The translations under genes and the position numbers were made by a program. Positions 17,601 through 26,713 of a DNA stretch of 50,385 bases are shown piece after piece. The notes below the pieces were generated by a model, which was not told the origin of the DNA, made no database searches, and saw only the letters and a program-made list of their open reading frames with translations. The DNA is taken from the NCBI GenBank assembly GCA_028703175.1, contig JAQVNJ010000032.1:1-50385 (forward strand), read 5' to 3'. Source of the DNA: JAAYCB01 sp012744395 (GTDB lineage: Bacteria > Planctomycetota > Planctomycetia > Pirellulales > Thermoguttaceae). Position 1 is the stretch's first letter, and each line of letters starts with the position of its first letter.

Positions 17601-18305
17601 GATTTCACTGCCGGCCTCGTCGCCGAAGCCGATCGCCAGGATCCTGACGCCGCGCTGGGCCGCCGCCTTGGCCGCGTCGAGCGGGTGCGAGTCGTGGTCT
17701 TCCCCGTCGGTGATCAGCAGGATCACCCGCGAGAGGTCCGCCTCGCCGCGAAACCCGTCGAGAGCCTTGCGGATCGGCTCCTCGAGCCGCGTGCCGCCGC
17801 GGCCGACGCTGTGCGGGCCGGCGCCGTCGAGAACCAGTCGGAAAAAACCGAAGTCGGGAGTGAGCGGGCAGAGGACCGCCGCCCGGCCGGCAAACGCGAT
17901 CAGGCCCACCTGGTCGCCTTCCAGGTATGCGAGCAGATCGTCGAGTTCGGCTTTCGCGCGCCCCAACCGGCTGGGCGCCGTGTCCTCGGCGAGCATCGAC
18001 TTGCTCACGTCGAGGCAGACCATGATCTGCGCGCCGACGCGTGGCATCTGGTGGTACGTGAGCCCCCACTGGGGCCGCATCAGGGCGACGACCAACCAGG
18101 CGGCCGACAGCGCCAACAGGCCGATGCTCAACCAGCGGCGGGTCCGCGAGAGACGGTGGACGAGCCGCGGCTGCATTGTCGCCGAGAGGAACCTGGCGAG
18201 CACGTCGCCCCGCCGCCAGTCGAGCCAGACCAGCAGCGCCGCCACGGCGGCAACCAGCCACAAGGCGACGGACCAGTCGGGGTTGGCGAAGCGGAAATCG
18301 GACAT
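14700..18305 (-). CDS. batB: BatB-type VWA membrane protein with long coiled-coil/TPR tail (BatB-BatC-like fusion)
   Basis: 1201 aa, several times the length of a plain BatB (about 330). Two membrane helices (11-28 and 58-76) precede a VWA domain with an intact MIDAS motif DVSKS (Asp99, Ser101, Ser103) and the later metal-site stretch LLITDGEDHDS. A third helix lies near 325-345, closing the BatB part, and another near 370-390. The remaining 800 residues are Ala/Glu/Gln/Arg-rich and helical, with TPR-like units (AYNMGWVEVSRAERRIG region) and long coiled coil ending in a Gln-rich segment (QQPEGEDQQAPQDGADPQQQQQ). BatC-like TPR function seems to be fused on. It is probably an inner-membrane scaffold working with the MoxR ATPase. 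ATG start; separated from batA by 250 bases of repeat-rich sequence. Confidence 0.85.
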   Translation of the reverse strand: MSDFRFANPDWSVALWLVAAVAALLVWLDWRRGDVLARFLSATMQPRLVHRLSRTRRWLSIGLLALSAAWLVVALMRPQWGLTYHQMPRVGAQIMVCLDVSKSMLAEDTAPSRLGRAKAELDDLLAYLEGDQVGLIAFAGRAAVLCPLTPDFGFFRLVLDGAGPHSVGRGGTRLEEPIRKALDGFRGEADLSRVILLITDGEDHDSHPLDAAKAAAQRGVRILAIGFGDEAGSEIQLSDPRTGVRSVLRDAAGAAVVSRLDGQTLRDIALQTEGAYIPAGTGALDLKSIYEAHIAPLVRGRLDGRGRAVRREGFQWAVLCGLIFLASAVVVGNRSVAAELAGAAYLPAPVKTRAGAAALAIVLTLAAVGRAQQDAVPQEPAEPPANGVAEAPPTAAASRPESRAAIEEKPPRELYNEALACLDSDPDRAERLLAEARRRSATDGEVRFRAAYNMGWVEVSRAERRIGDRPQDALAHLRRAADWFRDCVRLRPEHADARHNLEVVLRRVLELADSLAKTEDQDLAERLDGLVGAERSVVAAARGLVEQAAEQADAGDADALRSRFRDLAVRQRQVLSDCQALSASARQEADRLEARGEQERTPQDNLRLAQLAAVLHYAGRAEQRMGQARSQMRLRQADRAFRRTAAALDELKRSRDQLRGPVEILDLLLADAISLARLTALKAAAAGGLPGADPKPLSPPPWLTGEYLSDGQLAVTERTAELAARLQAGLDGEDPPGTPDRGGAPVDAQADRFLAAVRQAMPLLNQGREAFEAAGQALAAGEFRQAGDRQFEAIEALGDARERFLQLRGLIELAYARQAEIRGLLAAGQSGHSPPEEEHEPEPAPPPNAKAARLARQLQSENLDRAERIAALLKEDIAALEAAPATGPLEPGQPAADPADRQTAERQRIESANKLLDSAKREMNAASEALAGLLEKPPAAEQPDGTSAQSTGKTPRAEEPAAAPPLDPARQHAAQALTHLQELRRLFFSIIEHLREAAQRQAQLNDETEQAAGSGDKETLDQKTGPLALRQKELGAVAERIAGVLGEQAKQTPAGAADPQQADPGHIDQMQQIAARLGKAAALVAEGGTAMHKAADALAAEGPRIGDARTSQDQALETLGEALALLQPPQPGEEDPPDQQPEGEDQQAPQDGADPQQQQQAGQVGADPARLLQAIRDREAQRRRDRQERQHYRQDPVEKDW

Positions 18306-18555
18306 ACCGGAGGGTTCGGGGTTCAGGGTTCGGGGTCAGGGTTCCGCCTCGTTCCCAAGCTCCGGCTTGGGAACGCTTGGCTGTGCGCGCCGGGCAGAGG
18401 GCGCGGACGGCTTGCAATGCGGGTCGGGCGGACGACCGTTTCGATCATTCGCCATTGATGGATTCCTTCGTCATTTGAATTTCGACATTCCTCATTCTAC
18501 CCGGCCATCTCAGGTGGAATCTGCAACCTACGGACTTCGGGCCTGTCACCTCCGC
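18306..18555. repeat. Repeat-rich spacer inside the bat operon, with REP-like palindrome
   Basis: The only sizeable gap in the otherwise tightly packed operon. 18351-18374 is a perfect palindrome, GTTCCCAAGC and its complement around TCCG. Beside it, 18311-18342 repeats the words GGGTTCGGGGTTCAGGGTTC, and 18476-18496 has TTTCGACATTC words. Related elements occur at 26.7, 30.1 and 35.3 kb. Confidence 0.7.
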
Positions 18556-19587
18556 TTACGGCAGCGATCGAAAAACGGTTGCGGCGGACACCGCCGCGAT
18601 GCCGATCAGCGCGAGGGCGGCAATCACGAACAGCGGGTAATGCTCCGTGTATTGGAGGTAGTGGATTTCAGTGATCTCGCTCCGCTCCAAGCGGTCGATC
18701 TCGCCATAGACTTTTGCCAGGGCCTGCTCGTCGGTGGCCCGGAAGTACCGGCCGCCGGTCTTGTCAGCCACGTCCTGCAACGTCCTTTCGTCGATTTCCA
18801 CGAAGGTCGGCCGCAGGGTCACCCGGCCGGTAAAGGGATGCACGGTGGGAAACGGCGCCAGGCCGTCGCTGCCGGTGCCGATGCAGTAGACCTTGACGTG
18901 CTGCGAGGCGGCCAACTCGGCGGCCTGGTCCGGCTTGATCGCCCCGGTGTTGTGGACTCCATCGGTCAGCAGGATCGCGGTCTTCGTCTTGGCCTTGCTG
19001 CGGCGGAGCCGTTCGACGGCCAGCGCCAGGCCATCGCCCAGCGCCGTGCCGTCTTCGTCGCGGTGGGCGACGATTTGCAGGTCGTCGACGATCGAGAGGA
19101 GGTTTCCGTGGTCGAGCGTCAAGGGGCAGAGGCTGTCGGCGTAGCCGGCAAACGCAATCAGGCCGACCAGGTCGTCGGGCCGCCCGGCGCTGGTCTTTCC
19201 CCCGTCTCCGGCGACGAACCGCTTGAAGACCTCCTTGACGACCGCCAGGCGATCGACGCTCGTGTCGTCCTTCACCAGGTCGCGGGCCTGCATCGATCCG
19301 GAGTGGTCGACGACCATCATGATGGCAATCCCTTCGCGGCTGACCCGCGTCTGGGCATCGGGGGTTCGTGGACCGGCCAAGGCCACCGCCAGGCTGACCG
19401 CGGCAATCGCCAGCAGGGCCGCCGGGAGCCAGGCCAGCCGTCCGCGCCAGGAAGGGGGCGCTCCCCGGGCGAGCCGCAGGGAAGAGTAGCGCAGCGCGGA
19501 CGCCGACCGCGACGCCGACCAGAAGACGAGCGGGCCGGCCAGGGCTACGAGCAGGAACAGCGGATCGCGGACTTCCCAACCGGGCAT
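18556..19587 (-). CDS. batA: BatA-type von Willebrand factor A membrane protein
   Basis: 343 aa, normal for BatA. A membrane helix at 9-23 and another at 52-70 precede a VWA domain with intact MIDAS DHSGS (Asp94, Ser96, Ser98) and the later ILLTDGVHNTG strand. A C-terminal membrane helix ends the protein (YPLFVIAALALIGIAAVSAATVF). The ATG at 19587 is chosen because GGTGAG lies 6 bases upstream; the ATG at 19593 is in the same frame but abuts that site. The ribosome site overlaps the stop of the preceding gene, suggesting translational coupling. Predicted to act with the MoxR ATPase at the inner membrane. Confidence 0.88.
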   Translation of the reverse strand: MPGWEVRDPLFLLVALAGPLVFWSASRSASALRYSSLRLARGAPPSWRGRLAWLPAALLAIAAVSLAVALAGPRTPDAQTRVSREGIAIMMVVDHSGSMQARDLVKDDTSVDRLAVVKEVFKRFVAGDGGKTSAGRPDDLVGLIAFAGYADSLCPLTLDHGNLLSIVDDLQIVAHRDEDGTALGDGLALAVERLRRSKAKTKTAILLTDGVHNTGAIKPDQAAELAASQHVKVYCIGTGSDGLAPFPTVHPFTGRVTLRPTFVEIDERTLQDVADKTGGRYFRATDEQALAKVYGEIDRLERSEITEIHYLQYTEHYPLFVIAALALIGIAAVSAATVFRSLP

Positions 19588-19594
19588 CGGCATC

Positions 19595-20605
19595 TCACCA
19601 GGCGTCGTTGACTTCCAACATGGGGGCATTCTCCCGGGTCTCTTCCAGGAATCGCTGGGCGGCGGCGATCGACTGCTCGATATCTTCGCGCGCCGGCCGC
19701 ACCCCGGCAAACTTGACCAGGTCGGCCTGGCGGAGGAATTCCCGCAGCAAAGCCTGGTGCGCGTGCGAGAGGTCGGGCGACTGGCCCACCCCGGCGAGGA
19801 ATTCCTCGGTCGTCAACTCAGGGGCCCGCAGGTCGAACCGGTCCTCCAAGTAGCGGCGAACCACGCCTGACAATTCTACGTAAAACGCGTCGACCTGTTC
19901 GGCATCCGGCCGCGGGTTGGCGAGCAGGCGTTCGAGCCTCGCTCTGGCGATTTCATACGCGCTCCGCCGCTTGGCCCTCCGCCGCCAGGCGATCAGGCCC
20001 TTGACCGCCAGGGGCCCGGCGACGGCCAGCAGGACCAGCACGCCGGCCAACCACGGCCAGCGGGGGGGCGGCGGCGTCCCGAGAGGCGCCAAGCGGCCCA
20101 GCGGCGGCTTCAGATCGGCCTTGGCATCGGTTGGGATCACCGACTTGACCGTGAAATCGATCCGCTCGGTGAGCAGTTCATAGGCGTCACTGCCTTCCGG
20201 GGCCGCGCGCTGGCCCGCCCGCCGGTCCACATACTCGATCAGGATCGGCGGGATCGCCTGGGCGCCAGACGACGGCGGCTGAAGCCGGTACTTCTGCACG
20301 GCCACGGTCCGCCCCCGATCGTCGATCGACTCGCGGGGGGCGAAATCGACGATCGAAAAACGGTCCAGCGCTTCCCCGAATTCCGGCATCAACAGTTCGA
20401 CGTCCTTTTCGGCCACGACCGTGATCGTCAACGTCAGCACGTCGCCGATCAGCGGCTCGGCCGGCTCGAGCCGGACTTCAGCGCTGACCGGACCGGACTC
20501 CGCTTGCCGCTGGATCGCCTCGTCGCCGAGGGCGGAGGCGGCCGCCGCCAGGCAGGCGCAGCGGGCGAGGTGTTGCAGGCAGGTTGACGGTCTGAATCGA
20601 TGCAT
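19595..20605 (-). CDS. BatD/DUF4381-like membrane protein
   Basis: 336 aa. A weak signal peptide (MHRFRPSTCLQHLARCACL..ALG) is followed by a beta domain of BatD type (VRLEPAEPLIGDVLTLTITV), a membrane helix near 185-205, then a basic stretch RRRAKRRS and a helical C-terminal half (YVELSGVVRRYLEDRFDL...TTEEFL) that resembles DUF4381 proteins of MoxR operons. The ATG at 20605 begins just after the stop of the DUF58 gene; the longer open frame upstream lies antisense-like over that gene and is not used. No good ribosome site is visible, so coupling to the upstream gene is likely. Function is inferred from context only. Confidence 0.75.
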   Translation of the reverse strand: MHRFRPSTCLQHLARCACLAAAASALGDEAIQRQAESGPVSAEVRLEPAEPLIGDVLTLTITVVAEKDVELLMPEFGEALDRFSIVDFAPRESIDDRGRTVAVQKYRLQPPSSGAQAIPPILIEYVDRRAGQRAAPEGSDAYELLTERIDFTVKSVIPTDAKADLKPPLGRLAPLGTPPPPRWPWLAGVLVLLAVAGPLAVKGLIAWRRRAKRRSAYEIARARLERLLANPRPDAEQVDAFYVELSGVVRRYLEDRFDLRAPELTTEEFLAGVGQSPDLSHAHQALLREFLRQADLVKFAGVRPAREDIEQSIAAAQRFLEETRENAPMLEVNDAW

Positions 20606-20613
20606 GGCAGGTC

Positions 20614-21642
20614 TTACCGTCTCAGTCTCCGCTGCCTCATGCGGAAGAATTTCACCAGGGGATCGACCACCGATCCCGAGGCGTCGATGTGGATGAAGTC
20701 GATCTTCGAGCTTTGGAAGTCGCGCTTCAGCCGCTCGATCCGGTTGGCCGCCGCCTGGGCCAATTGGCGGCGGAACGACGGCGAGCTGGTGTCGACCCGG
20801 GCGATCCTGCCGGTCTCGGCGTCGGCCAGGCTGACCAGCCCGACGTTGGGCATCTGCAATTCCCGCGGATCGGTGACCAGCACGGCGATCACGTCGTGTT
20901 TGCGGTTGGCGTTCTGCATCGCGGGGAGGAAATCCTCGTCGAGAAAGTCGCTGACGACGAAGCAGACGGCCTTGCGCGTGGTCACCGACATGAGGAACTG
21001 CATGGCGCCGGCAATGTCGGTCGCCTGCCGGCCGGTTCGCCACCACGCGCGGCGGCGGCCGAACGGCAGCCAGCGGCGGCGGCCGCGCGGCGGCGATGCG
21101 GCTCGTTTTCGGTCGCGGCGGGCGTCCCGCGCGGCGCGGGGATCGATCCTCCCGCGCGGCGGCCGGTCGGGCGCTCCGCCGGCGCCGTGGGCAAGGACTT
21201 CGCGGACGACGCGGAGGGAGTGCCTTTGGCCCTTGCGGGCGGGGATATGCTGTTCGATGCCGCCGTGAAACAGGGTCAGTCCGACCTTGTCGTCGTTGTT
21301 CGTTGCGGAGAAGGCCAGCAGGGCGCAGAGCTCGGCGGTCGCCTCGCGCTTGGATCGCCCGGCGGAACCGAAATCCTGGGAAGCGGAGACATCGGCCATG
21401 AGCATCAGCGTGAGCTGCCGCTCCTCGATGTAGCGTTTGACGTACGGGCGGCCCGCCCGGGCGGTCACGTTCCAGTCGATCGTCCGCACGTCGTCGCCGG
21501 GGATGTAGGGGCGGACCTCGTCGAATTCGATCCCGCGGCCCTTGAAGACCGAGACGTACTGGCCGGCCAGCACGTCGGCCACCTGGCGGCCGGTGTGGAT
21601 CTGGATTTCGCGGACGCGTTGCAGGACTTCTCGGGCGAGCAT
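20614..21642 (-). CDS. DUF58 (VWA-like) protein with arginine-rich insertion
   Basis: 342 aa. The family hallmark GRGIEFDEVRPYIPGDDVRTIDWNVTAR-type region lies at 36-63, and the VWA strand with intact MIDAS DVSAS (Asp84, Ser86, Ser88) follows. Later strands AVCFVVSDFLDEDFL and HDVIAVLVTDPREL complete the fold. Residues 154-206 are an insert with 18 Arg plus many Gly and Pro, not expected in this family. DUF58 proteins are encoded beside MoxR ATPases and are believed to be their cytoplasmic or membrane partners. The gene lies between moxR (18-base gap) and the BatD/DUF4381-like gene. Confidence 0.88.
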   Translation of the reverse strand: MLAREVLQRVREIQIHTGRQVADVLAGQYVSVFKGRGIEFDEVRPYIPGDDVRTIDWNVTARAGRPYVKRYIEERQLTLMLMADVSASQDFGSAGRSKREATAELCALLAFSATNNDDKVGLTLFHGGIEQHIPARKGQRHSLRVVREVLAHGAGGAPDRPPRGRIDPRAARDARRDRKRAASPPRGRRRWLPFGRRRAWWRTGRQATDIAGAMQFLMSVTTRKAVCFVVSDFLDEDFLPAMQNANRKHDVIAVLVTDPRELQMPNVGLVSLADAETGRIARVDTSSPSFRRQLAQAAANRIERLKRDFQSSKIDFIHIDASGSVVDPLVKFFRMRQRRLRR

Positions 21643-21660
21643 GAATCCGTCGGTCCTCGC

Positions 21661-22647
<987 letters not shown>

Positions 22648-22984
22648 CGATTCGTCAATTTGTCAATTCGGTCTGCTGAAGATGGCTCGCTCCTGTCTTC
22701 CTTCCCCTCCCGCCCCGCCACGGGCGTGCCCCGGAGGAGCGTCCGCAAACCTCCAGGTTTCGCAGAGCCCGGCGGCATTGTCAAGGGGCAAAGCCATCCG
22801 GAGAAGGCCAGGCACGTCGGCGCCTTGAACGATCGGTGCAAAACCGGGTGTAAGCGAAGGACACGGAAGCGGTTTCTCTGTTTTGCGATGGCCAGGAGAG
22901 GTCTTGGACGATCACCAGCCTGTTGGGCCCCATGAAACTGCGGCGGACTGGCCACCGGTCCGAGGGAGGATTCCGCCGGCGCTG
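22648..22984. other. Upstream region of the bat operon
   Basis: Non-coding as far as can be seen, between the epimerase stop and moxR start, both on the minus strand. It carries the moxR promoter by position and possibly a terminator for the epimerase operon, but neither a clear -35/-10 pair nor a stable T-tailed hairpin was found. Confidence 0.4.
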
Positions 22985-24004
22985 TCAGAGCCAGCCTGCT
23001 TGCCGATACCAGCGGGCCGTCTGGGCAAGCCGGTTGGCCAGCGGTACGTTGCTGGAGAACCCCAATTCCCGCCGGGCCTTGTTGGGCGAACAGACCCAGG
23101 AGCCGGCCGTCGCCTCGCGGGCCTTGTCGAGATTCATCGTCACCTGCCGGCCGCGGAGCTGGCCGGCCAGCTCGCCAGCCAGGCCCACCAGCCGGACGAT
23201 CGGAGTGGCAAACGGGAGCGGCAGGGTCCACCTGTGCCCCAGCGCTTTGCCAAGCATTCGCCCCAATTGATGCCAGGAGGGATGCTCGTCGCAGGCGGCG
23301 AAGTAGTAGCCGGCGCCGCGGTCGCCGGCGGGCGCGCCGCGCGGCGCGAGCCGTGTCCCCCGCGCGGCCGCCAGGAGGAGGATTTCGACCAGATCGTCGG
23401 CATGGATCATGGAATAGTAGCGGGGGGCGAGGCCGGGCAGTGGATGGACGCCCGACCGGGCGACCGTCTTGAACATCTCCAGCGACATCCGGTCGCCCTC
23501 GCCGAACACGATCGAGGGCCGCACGATCGTGATCGGAAGCTCCGCGGCATACCGCTCGGCCGCCTTCTCGCCAGCCCGCTTGCTGCGGCCGTACGAGGAG
23601 ATCGGCTGGGGCTTGTCGGCCTCTTCCCGCGGCCGGCCATCGACGGTCGGACCGGCCGCGGCGAGCGACGAGACCACGACGAGGGTCGGGGGCGCGGACT
23701 GCTCGGCGCAGGCCCGCGCCAGGTGGGCGACTCCCCGGCAGTTGACCTCGAAGAATGTCTTGGCGCGGAGCGTCTTCGTCACGCCGGCCAGGTGAAAAAC
23801 GGCCGATCTGCCGGCCACCGCTCGGCGGATGCTCTCCAGGTCGGTCACGTCGCCGCGGACGATCTGGGCCGCCGATCGTTCAAACCGCGCGGCGCTGGCC
23901 GGATTGCGGACCAGGGCCGCCACCGGTTCGTTGCGGGCGAGCAGGGTTTCGACCAGGTGGGTTCCAATGAAGCCGTTGGCGCCGGTCACCAAAATGCTTG
24001 CCAT
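22985..24004 (-). CDS. NAD(P)-dependent epimerase/dehydratase (extended SDR)
   Basis: 339 aa. The N-terminus ILVTGANGFIGTHLVE carries the extended-SDR motif TGxxGxxG. DVTDLESIRRAV and the AVFHLAG strand follow, then the SSLAAAGP strand and the catalytic YGRSK (Tyr and Lys of YxxxK). IVRPSIVFGEGD is typical of the substrate domain. Such enzymes act on nucleotide sugars or on ketones of steroid/terpenoid type; the substrate cannot be told. The ATG at 24004 overlaps the stop of the preceding oxidoreductase gene by one base, which marks them as cotranslated. A longer upstream frame runs antisense-like into that gene and is discarded. Confidence 0.85.
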   Translation of the reverse strand: MASILVTGANGFIGTHLVETLLARNEPVAALVRNPASAARFERSAAQIVRGDVTDLESIRRAVAGRSAVFHLAGVTKTLRAKTFFEVNCRGVAHLARACAEQSAPPTLVVVSSLAAAGPTVDGRPREEADKPQPISSYGRSKRAGEKAAERYAAELPITIVRPSIVFGEGDRMSLEMFKTVARSGVHPLPGLAPRYYSMIHADDLVEILLLAAARGTRLAPRGAPAGDRGAGYYFAACDEHPSWHQLGRMLGKALGHRWTLPLPFATPIVRLVGLAGELAGQLRGRQVTMNLDKAREATAGSWVCSPNKARRELGFSSNVPLANRLAQTARWYRQAGWL

Positions 24005-25671
24005 CAGGCGCCCCCGCGCATTTCCAGCGATGTGAACCCACCCGACAGATTCGCCACGCGAAAACCGTGTTGGAGTAGGATCCGGTTGGCGTAATACGAA
24101 GTCTGGCCGACGCTGCAATGGACCCAGATTTCGGCGTCGCGGGGCAGTTCTTCAAGCCGGTTCCGCAGCTCGCCGAGCGGAATCTTGATCGTTCCCGGCG
24201 TTTCCCCGCTGGCGGCGATCATCGCCGGGGGCCTGACATCGAGCAGCAGGGGCGCGTCGCCTTGCCGGCCGCGGGCGTCCCAGTCCTCCCAGTGGACGAC
24301 CTCCAAGTCGCCGCGGAGCGCGTTGGCGGCGACGAAACCGGCGATGTTGACCGGGTCCTTGGCGCTACCGTATTGCGGAGCGTAGCAGAGTTCCGCCTCC
24401 TCCAGGTCGAAGATGGTCGCGCCTTTCTGGATCGCCATCGAGAGGATGTCGATGCGTTTGTCGACCCCGGCGGCCCCGACCGCCTGGGCGCCCAGCAGGC
24501 GTCCGGACTGCCCCTCGTAAAGCAGCTTGACGGAAATCTGGGCAGCGCCGGGGTAGTAGCCCGCGTGGTCCAGCGAGTGCGTGTAGCTCTTCTTGAACGG
24601 CATTCCCGCCGCGGCCAACCGCTTTTCATTCGCGCCGGTGGCGGCCAATGTCAATCCGAACAGGCCCACGACGGCCGTGCCCTGGGTGCCCCGATAGCGA
24701 GCGGGGCGGCCGCAGATCACGTCGGCGGCAACCCGGCCTTGGCGGCTCGCCGGCCCGGCCAAGGGGACGAGAGCCCACCGTCCGGTCACCCAATCGCGGA
24801 CCTCGACCGCGTCGCCGATGGCCAGGATGTTGGGGTCCGAGGTCCGCATCTGGTCGTCGACGCGAATCCCGCCCAACTCGCCGATTTCCAGGCCGGCCGC
24901 GCGGGCCAGGTCCACCTCGGGACGGACGCCGGCGGCGAGGATGACCACGTCGGCCGGAAACACGCTGCTGTTCCCGGCGACCACATGGAGCATCTTCTCG
25001 CGGCCCTGCTCGATCCGCTCCACCCCGCAGTTCAGCCGCAGATCGACCTCCTCCTGCGCGAGCCGCGCGTACAGCGGGCCGAGCATCTCCGGGTCCATCG
25101 GCCCCATCGCCTGGTCCATCTTCTCCAGGAGGGTGACATCCATCCCCAAGCGGCAGAGATTCTCGACCATCTCCAGGCCGACGTAGCCCGCACCCACGAC
25201 GACCGCCCGCTCGGCCTCCCTGCCGGACAGCCAGGCGTGGATCTGGTCGGAGTCTTCCATGTTTCTCAGGCAGAAGACGCCCGGCAGATCGACGCCCTCG
25301 ATGTTCGGCCGGATCGGGGCGGCGCCGGGCGCCAGGACGAGCACGTCGTAGGCCTCGGTGGACTGCTGCTGGCTGTGGATATTGTGGACGGCGATCGTCC
25401 GCTTCTGCCGATCGATGCCGACCACTTCCCGCCCGATGCGGACCTCGACATTCAGCAGGTCCCGGAATCGCTCCGGCGTGGCGACGAGCAGATGCTGCCG
25501 CTGCTCGATCACGCCTCCCAGGTAGTAGGGCAGGCCGCAGTTGGCGAAGGAGATATATCCGCTCCGCTCGAATAGATAAATCTCGGCATTTTCGTCCATC
25601 CGGCGGAGCCGCGCGGCGCACGACGCCCCAGCGGCCACCCCGCCGACGATCAACACGCGTTTTGACGGCAT
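24004..25671 (-). CDS. CoA-disulfide reductase-like flavoprotein fused to a rhodanese domain (CoADR-RHD)
   Basis: 555 aa, typical of the fusion class. FAD motif LIVGGVAAGASCAARLRR (7-24), redox cysteine Cys45 in SFANCGLPYYLGG, a second Rossmann motif VVVGAGYVGLEM for NAD(P)H, and the ILAIGDAVEV FAD strand. The C-terminal 110 residues form a rhodanese domain with active-site cysteine Cys519 in HCSVGQTSY. Known CoADR-RHD enzymes reduce CoA disulfide, CoA persulfide or polysulfide. It sits between an ATC-hydrolase-family gene (15-base gap) and an epimerase gene (1-base overlap). A role in cytoplasmic low-molecular-weight thiol or sulfane sulfur handling is likely. Confidence 0.9.
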   Translation of the reverse strand: MPSKRVLIVGGVAAGASCAARLRRMDENAEIYLFERSGYISFANCGLPYYLGGVIEQRQHLLVATPERFRDLLNVEVRIGREVVGIDRQKRTIAVHNIHSQQQSTEAYDVLVLAPGAAPIRPNIEGVDLPGVFCLRNMEDSDQIHAWLSGREAERAVVVGAGYVGLEMVENLCRLGMDVTLLEKMDQAMGPMDPEMLGPLYARLAQEEVDLRLNCGVERIEQGREKMLHVVAGNSSVFPADVVILAAGVRPEVDLARAAGLEIGELGGIRVDDQMRTSDPNILAIGDAVEVRDWVTGRWALVPLAGPASRQGRVAADVICGRPARYRGTQGTAVVGLFGLTLAATGANEKRLAAAGMPFKKSYTHSLDHAGYYPGAAQISVKLLYEGQSGRLLGAQAVGAAGVDKRIDILSMAIQKGATIFDLEEAELCYAPQYGSAKDPVNIAGFVAANALRGDLEVVHWEDWDARGRQGDAPLLLDVRPPAMIAASGETPGTIKIPLGELRNRLEELPRDAEIWVHCSVGQTSYYANRILLQHGFRVANLSGGFTSLEMRGGA

Positions 25672-25686
25672 CTCTCGGCTCCCAAG

Positions 25687-26169
25687 CTACCGGCCAGGCC
25701 GGATGTGCAGATGGCAGCAGCCCTCTCCGCCGGGCTGCCACGTGTCGGCGGAAAACTCGAATCCCGCGGCCTCGAAGGTGCCGTTGTCGATCCTTGCCGC
25801 GATCCGGCACATCGTCGCCACCTCCTCGCCGGCCAGTCCCATTTCCAGCCAGGCGTCGCGCAACGGACAATTGTGGAACTTGACGTCGAGCGCGCCCGCG
25901 TCGCAGCGAAGAACCTCCGGCCCGAACATCGCCCCCCCGTCGGGTATTCCCCCGACGAAGGCCTCCTTCAGCCCCTCCAGATCGTCGGGGGCATAGGCGG
26001 CATATCTCTCGCCTTTCTGCTGCCCGCGGCGATAGATCGCCCGCTTGATGATCTCCTCGGCCCGTTCGGCCCCCAGTTCGCCGCGAAGCTCGTCGAAAAT
26101 CAAATAATACAGGATGGCACGGTTCTTGAACGAATCGTAGAGCTGGGTTCGCAGTCGCTCTTCAGACAT
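25687..26169 (-). CDS. L-2-amino-thiazoline-4-carboxylic acid hydrolase family protein
   Basis: 160 aa. The C-terminal half has the family pattern: HNCPLRDAWLEMGL, then CRIAARIDNGTF, then a closing GEGCCHLHI strand with paired cysteines before His. The start is the ATG at 26169, which has AGGAGA 7-8 bases upstream; an in-frame codon eight residues earlier is weaker. The founding enzyme opens the thiazoline ring of ATC on the way to L-cysteine, but most family members have unknown substrates. The gene heads a tight three-gene unit with the CoADR-rhodanese and the epimerase, which supports a sulfur-related job. Family assignment is good; the reaction is not established. Confidence 0.75.
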   Translation of the reverse strand: MSEERLRTQLYDSFKNRAILYYLIFDELRGELGAERAEEIIKRAIYRRGQQKGERYAAYAPDDLEGLKEAFVGGIPDGGAMFGPEVLRCDAGALDVKFHNCPLRDAWLEMGLAGEEVATMCRIAARIDNGTFEAAGFEFSADTWQPGGEGCCHLHIRPGR

Positions 26170-26307
26170 CGCGAGTTCTCCTGGCGGACGCAAGCGGTTT
26201 TTTGATTCGCCAACATTCTACTGGCTGCCACCACTCCTGGCGAGCGTCCATCGAGCCTGCCGCAAGGGCGCCACGAACGGCGGGCGGAAACGACACCGGA
26301 TCGTGTT

Positions 26308-26685
26308 TCAGTCGGCTGCCAGGAGCTTCAGCAGGTCGGGCACGAAGACGATCATGCCGGCAACGACCGAACCGGCGGCGGCGACAAGAACAGCCGCCGC
26401 GGCCGTGTCGAGGGCGTCGCGAATCTCCGCGTGATGTTCTTCAGTGACCGCCTTGGCCATGTGTTCCAGGGCCGTGTTGAACAACTCGGCCACGAGGACG
26501 ACCGTGATTGCGATCACCAATACGCACCACTTGCCCGGCGTGACGCCCAGCAGCAGGGCCGCCACGAGGGCCGCGAGGGCGGCCAGCAGGTGGACGATGA
26601 AGCTGTTCTGCCGGGCGACACCCACCCAGAGCCCGCGAAACGCGTTGCGAAACTTGGTCAGCCAGGAGCGGTTGGGAGAGGGCAT
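26308..26685 (-). CDS. dgkA: Diacylglycerol kinase / undecaprenol kinase (DgkA type)
   Basis: 125 aa, the size of the small prokaryotic enzyme. Three membrane helices are visible (about 30-50, 53-70 and 95-118), with the conserved amphipathic start (FRNAFRGLWVGVARQNSFIVHL) and the active-site segment VAELFNTALEHM followed by acidic DALD. It phosphorylates diacylglycerol or undecaprenol at the inner membrane using ATP. It has no ribosome site of note. It lies 138 bases upstream of the ATC-hydrolase-family gene on the same strand, and may share a transcript with it. Confidence 0.88.
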   Translation of the reverse strand: MPSPNRSWLTKFRNAFRGLWVGVARQNSFIVHLLAALAALVAALLLGVTPGKWCVLVIAITVVLVAELFNTALEHMAKAVTEEHHAEIRDALDTAAAAVLVAAAGSVVAGMIVFVPDLLKLLAAD

Positions 26686-26713
26686 GGGAGAGCGGAAGGC
26701 GGAAGGTGGAAAA

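Noticed and set aside
14661..18458. Plus-strand open frame of about 1,265 codons
   Set aside because: Antisense to the BatB-like gene and continuing into repeat-rich spacer; the apparent Leu/Arg pattern mirrors the coiled coil on the other strand.
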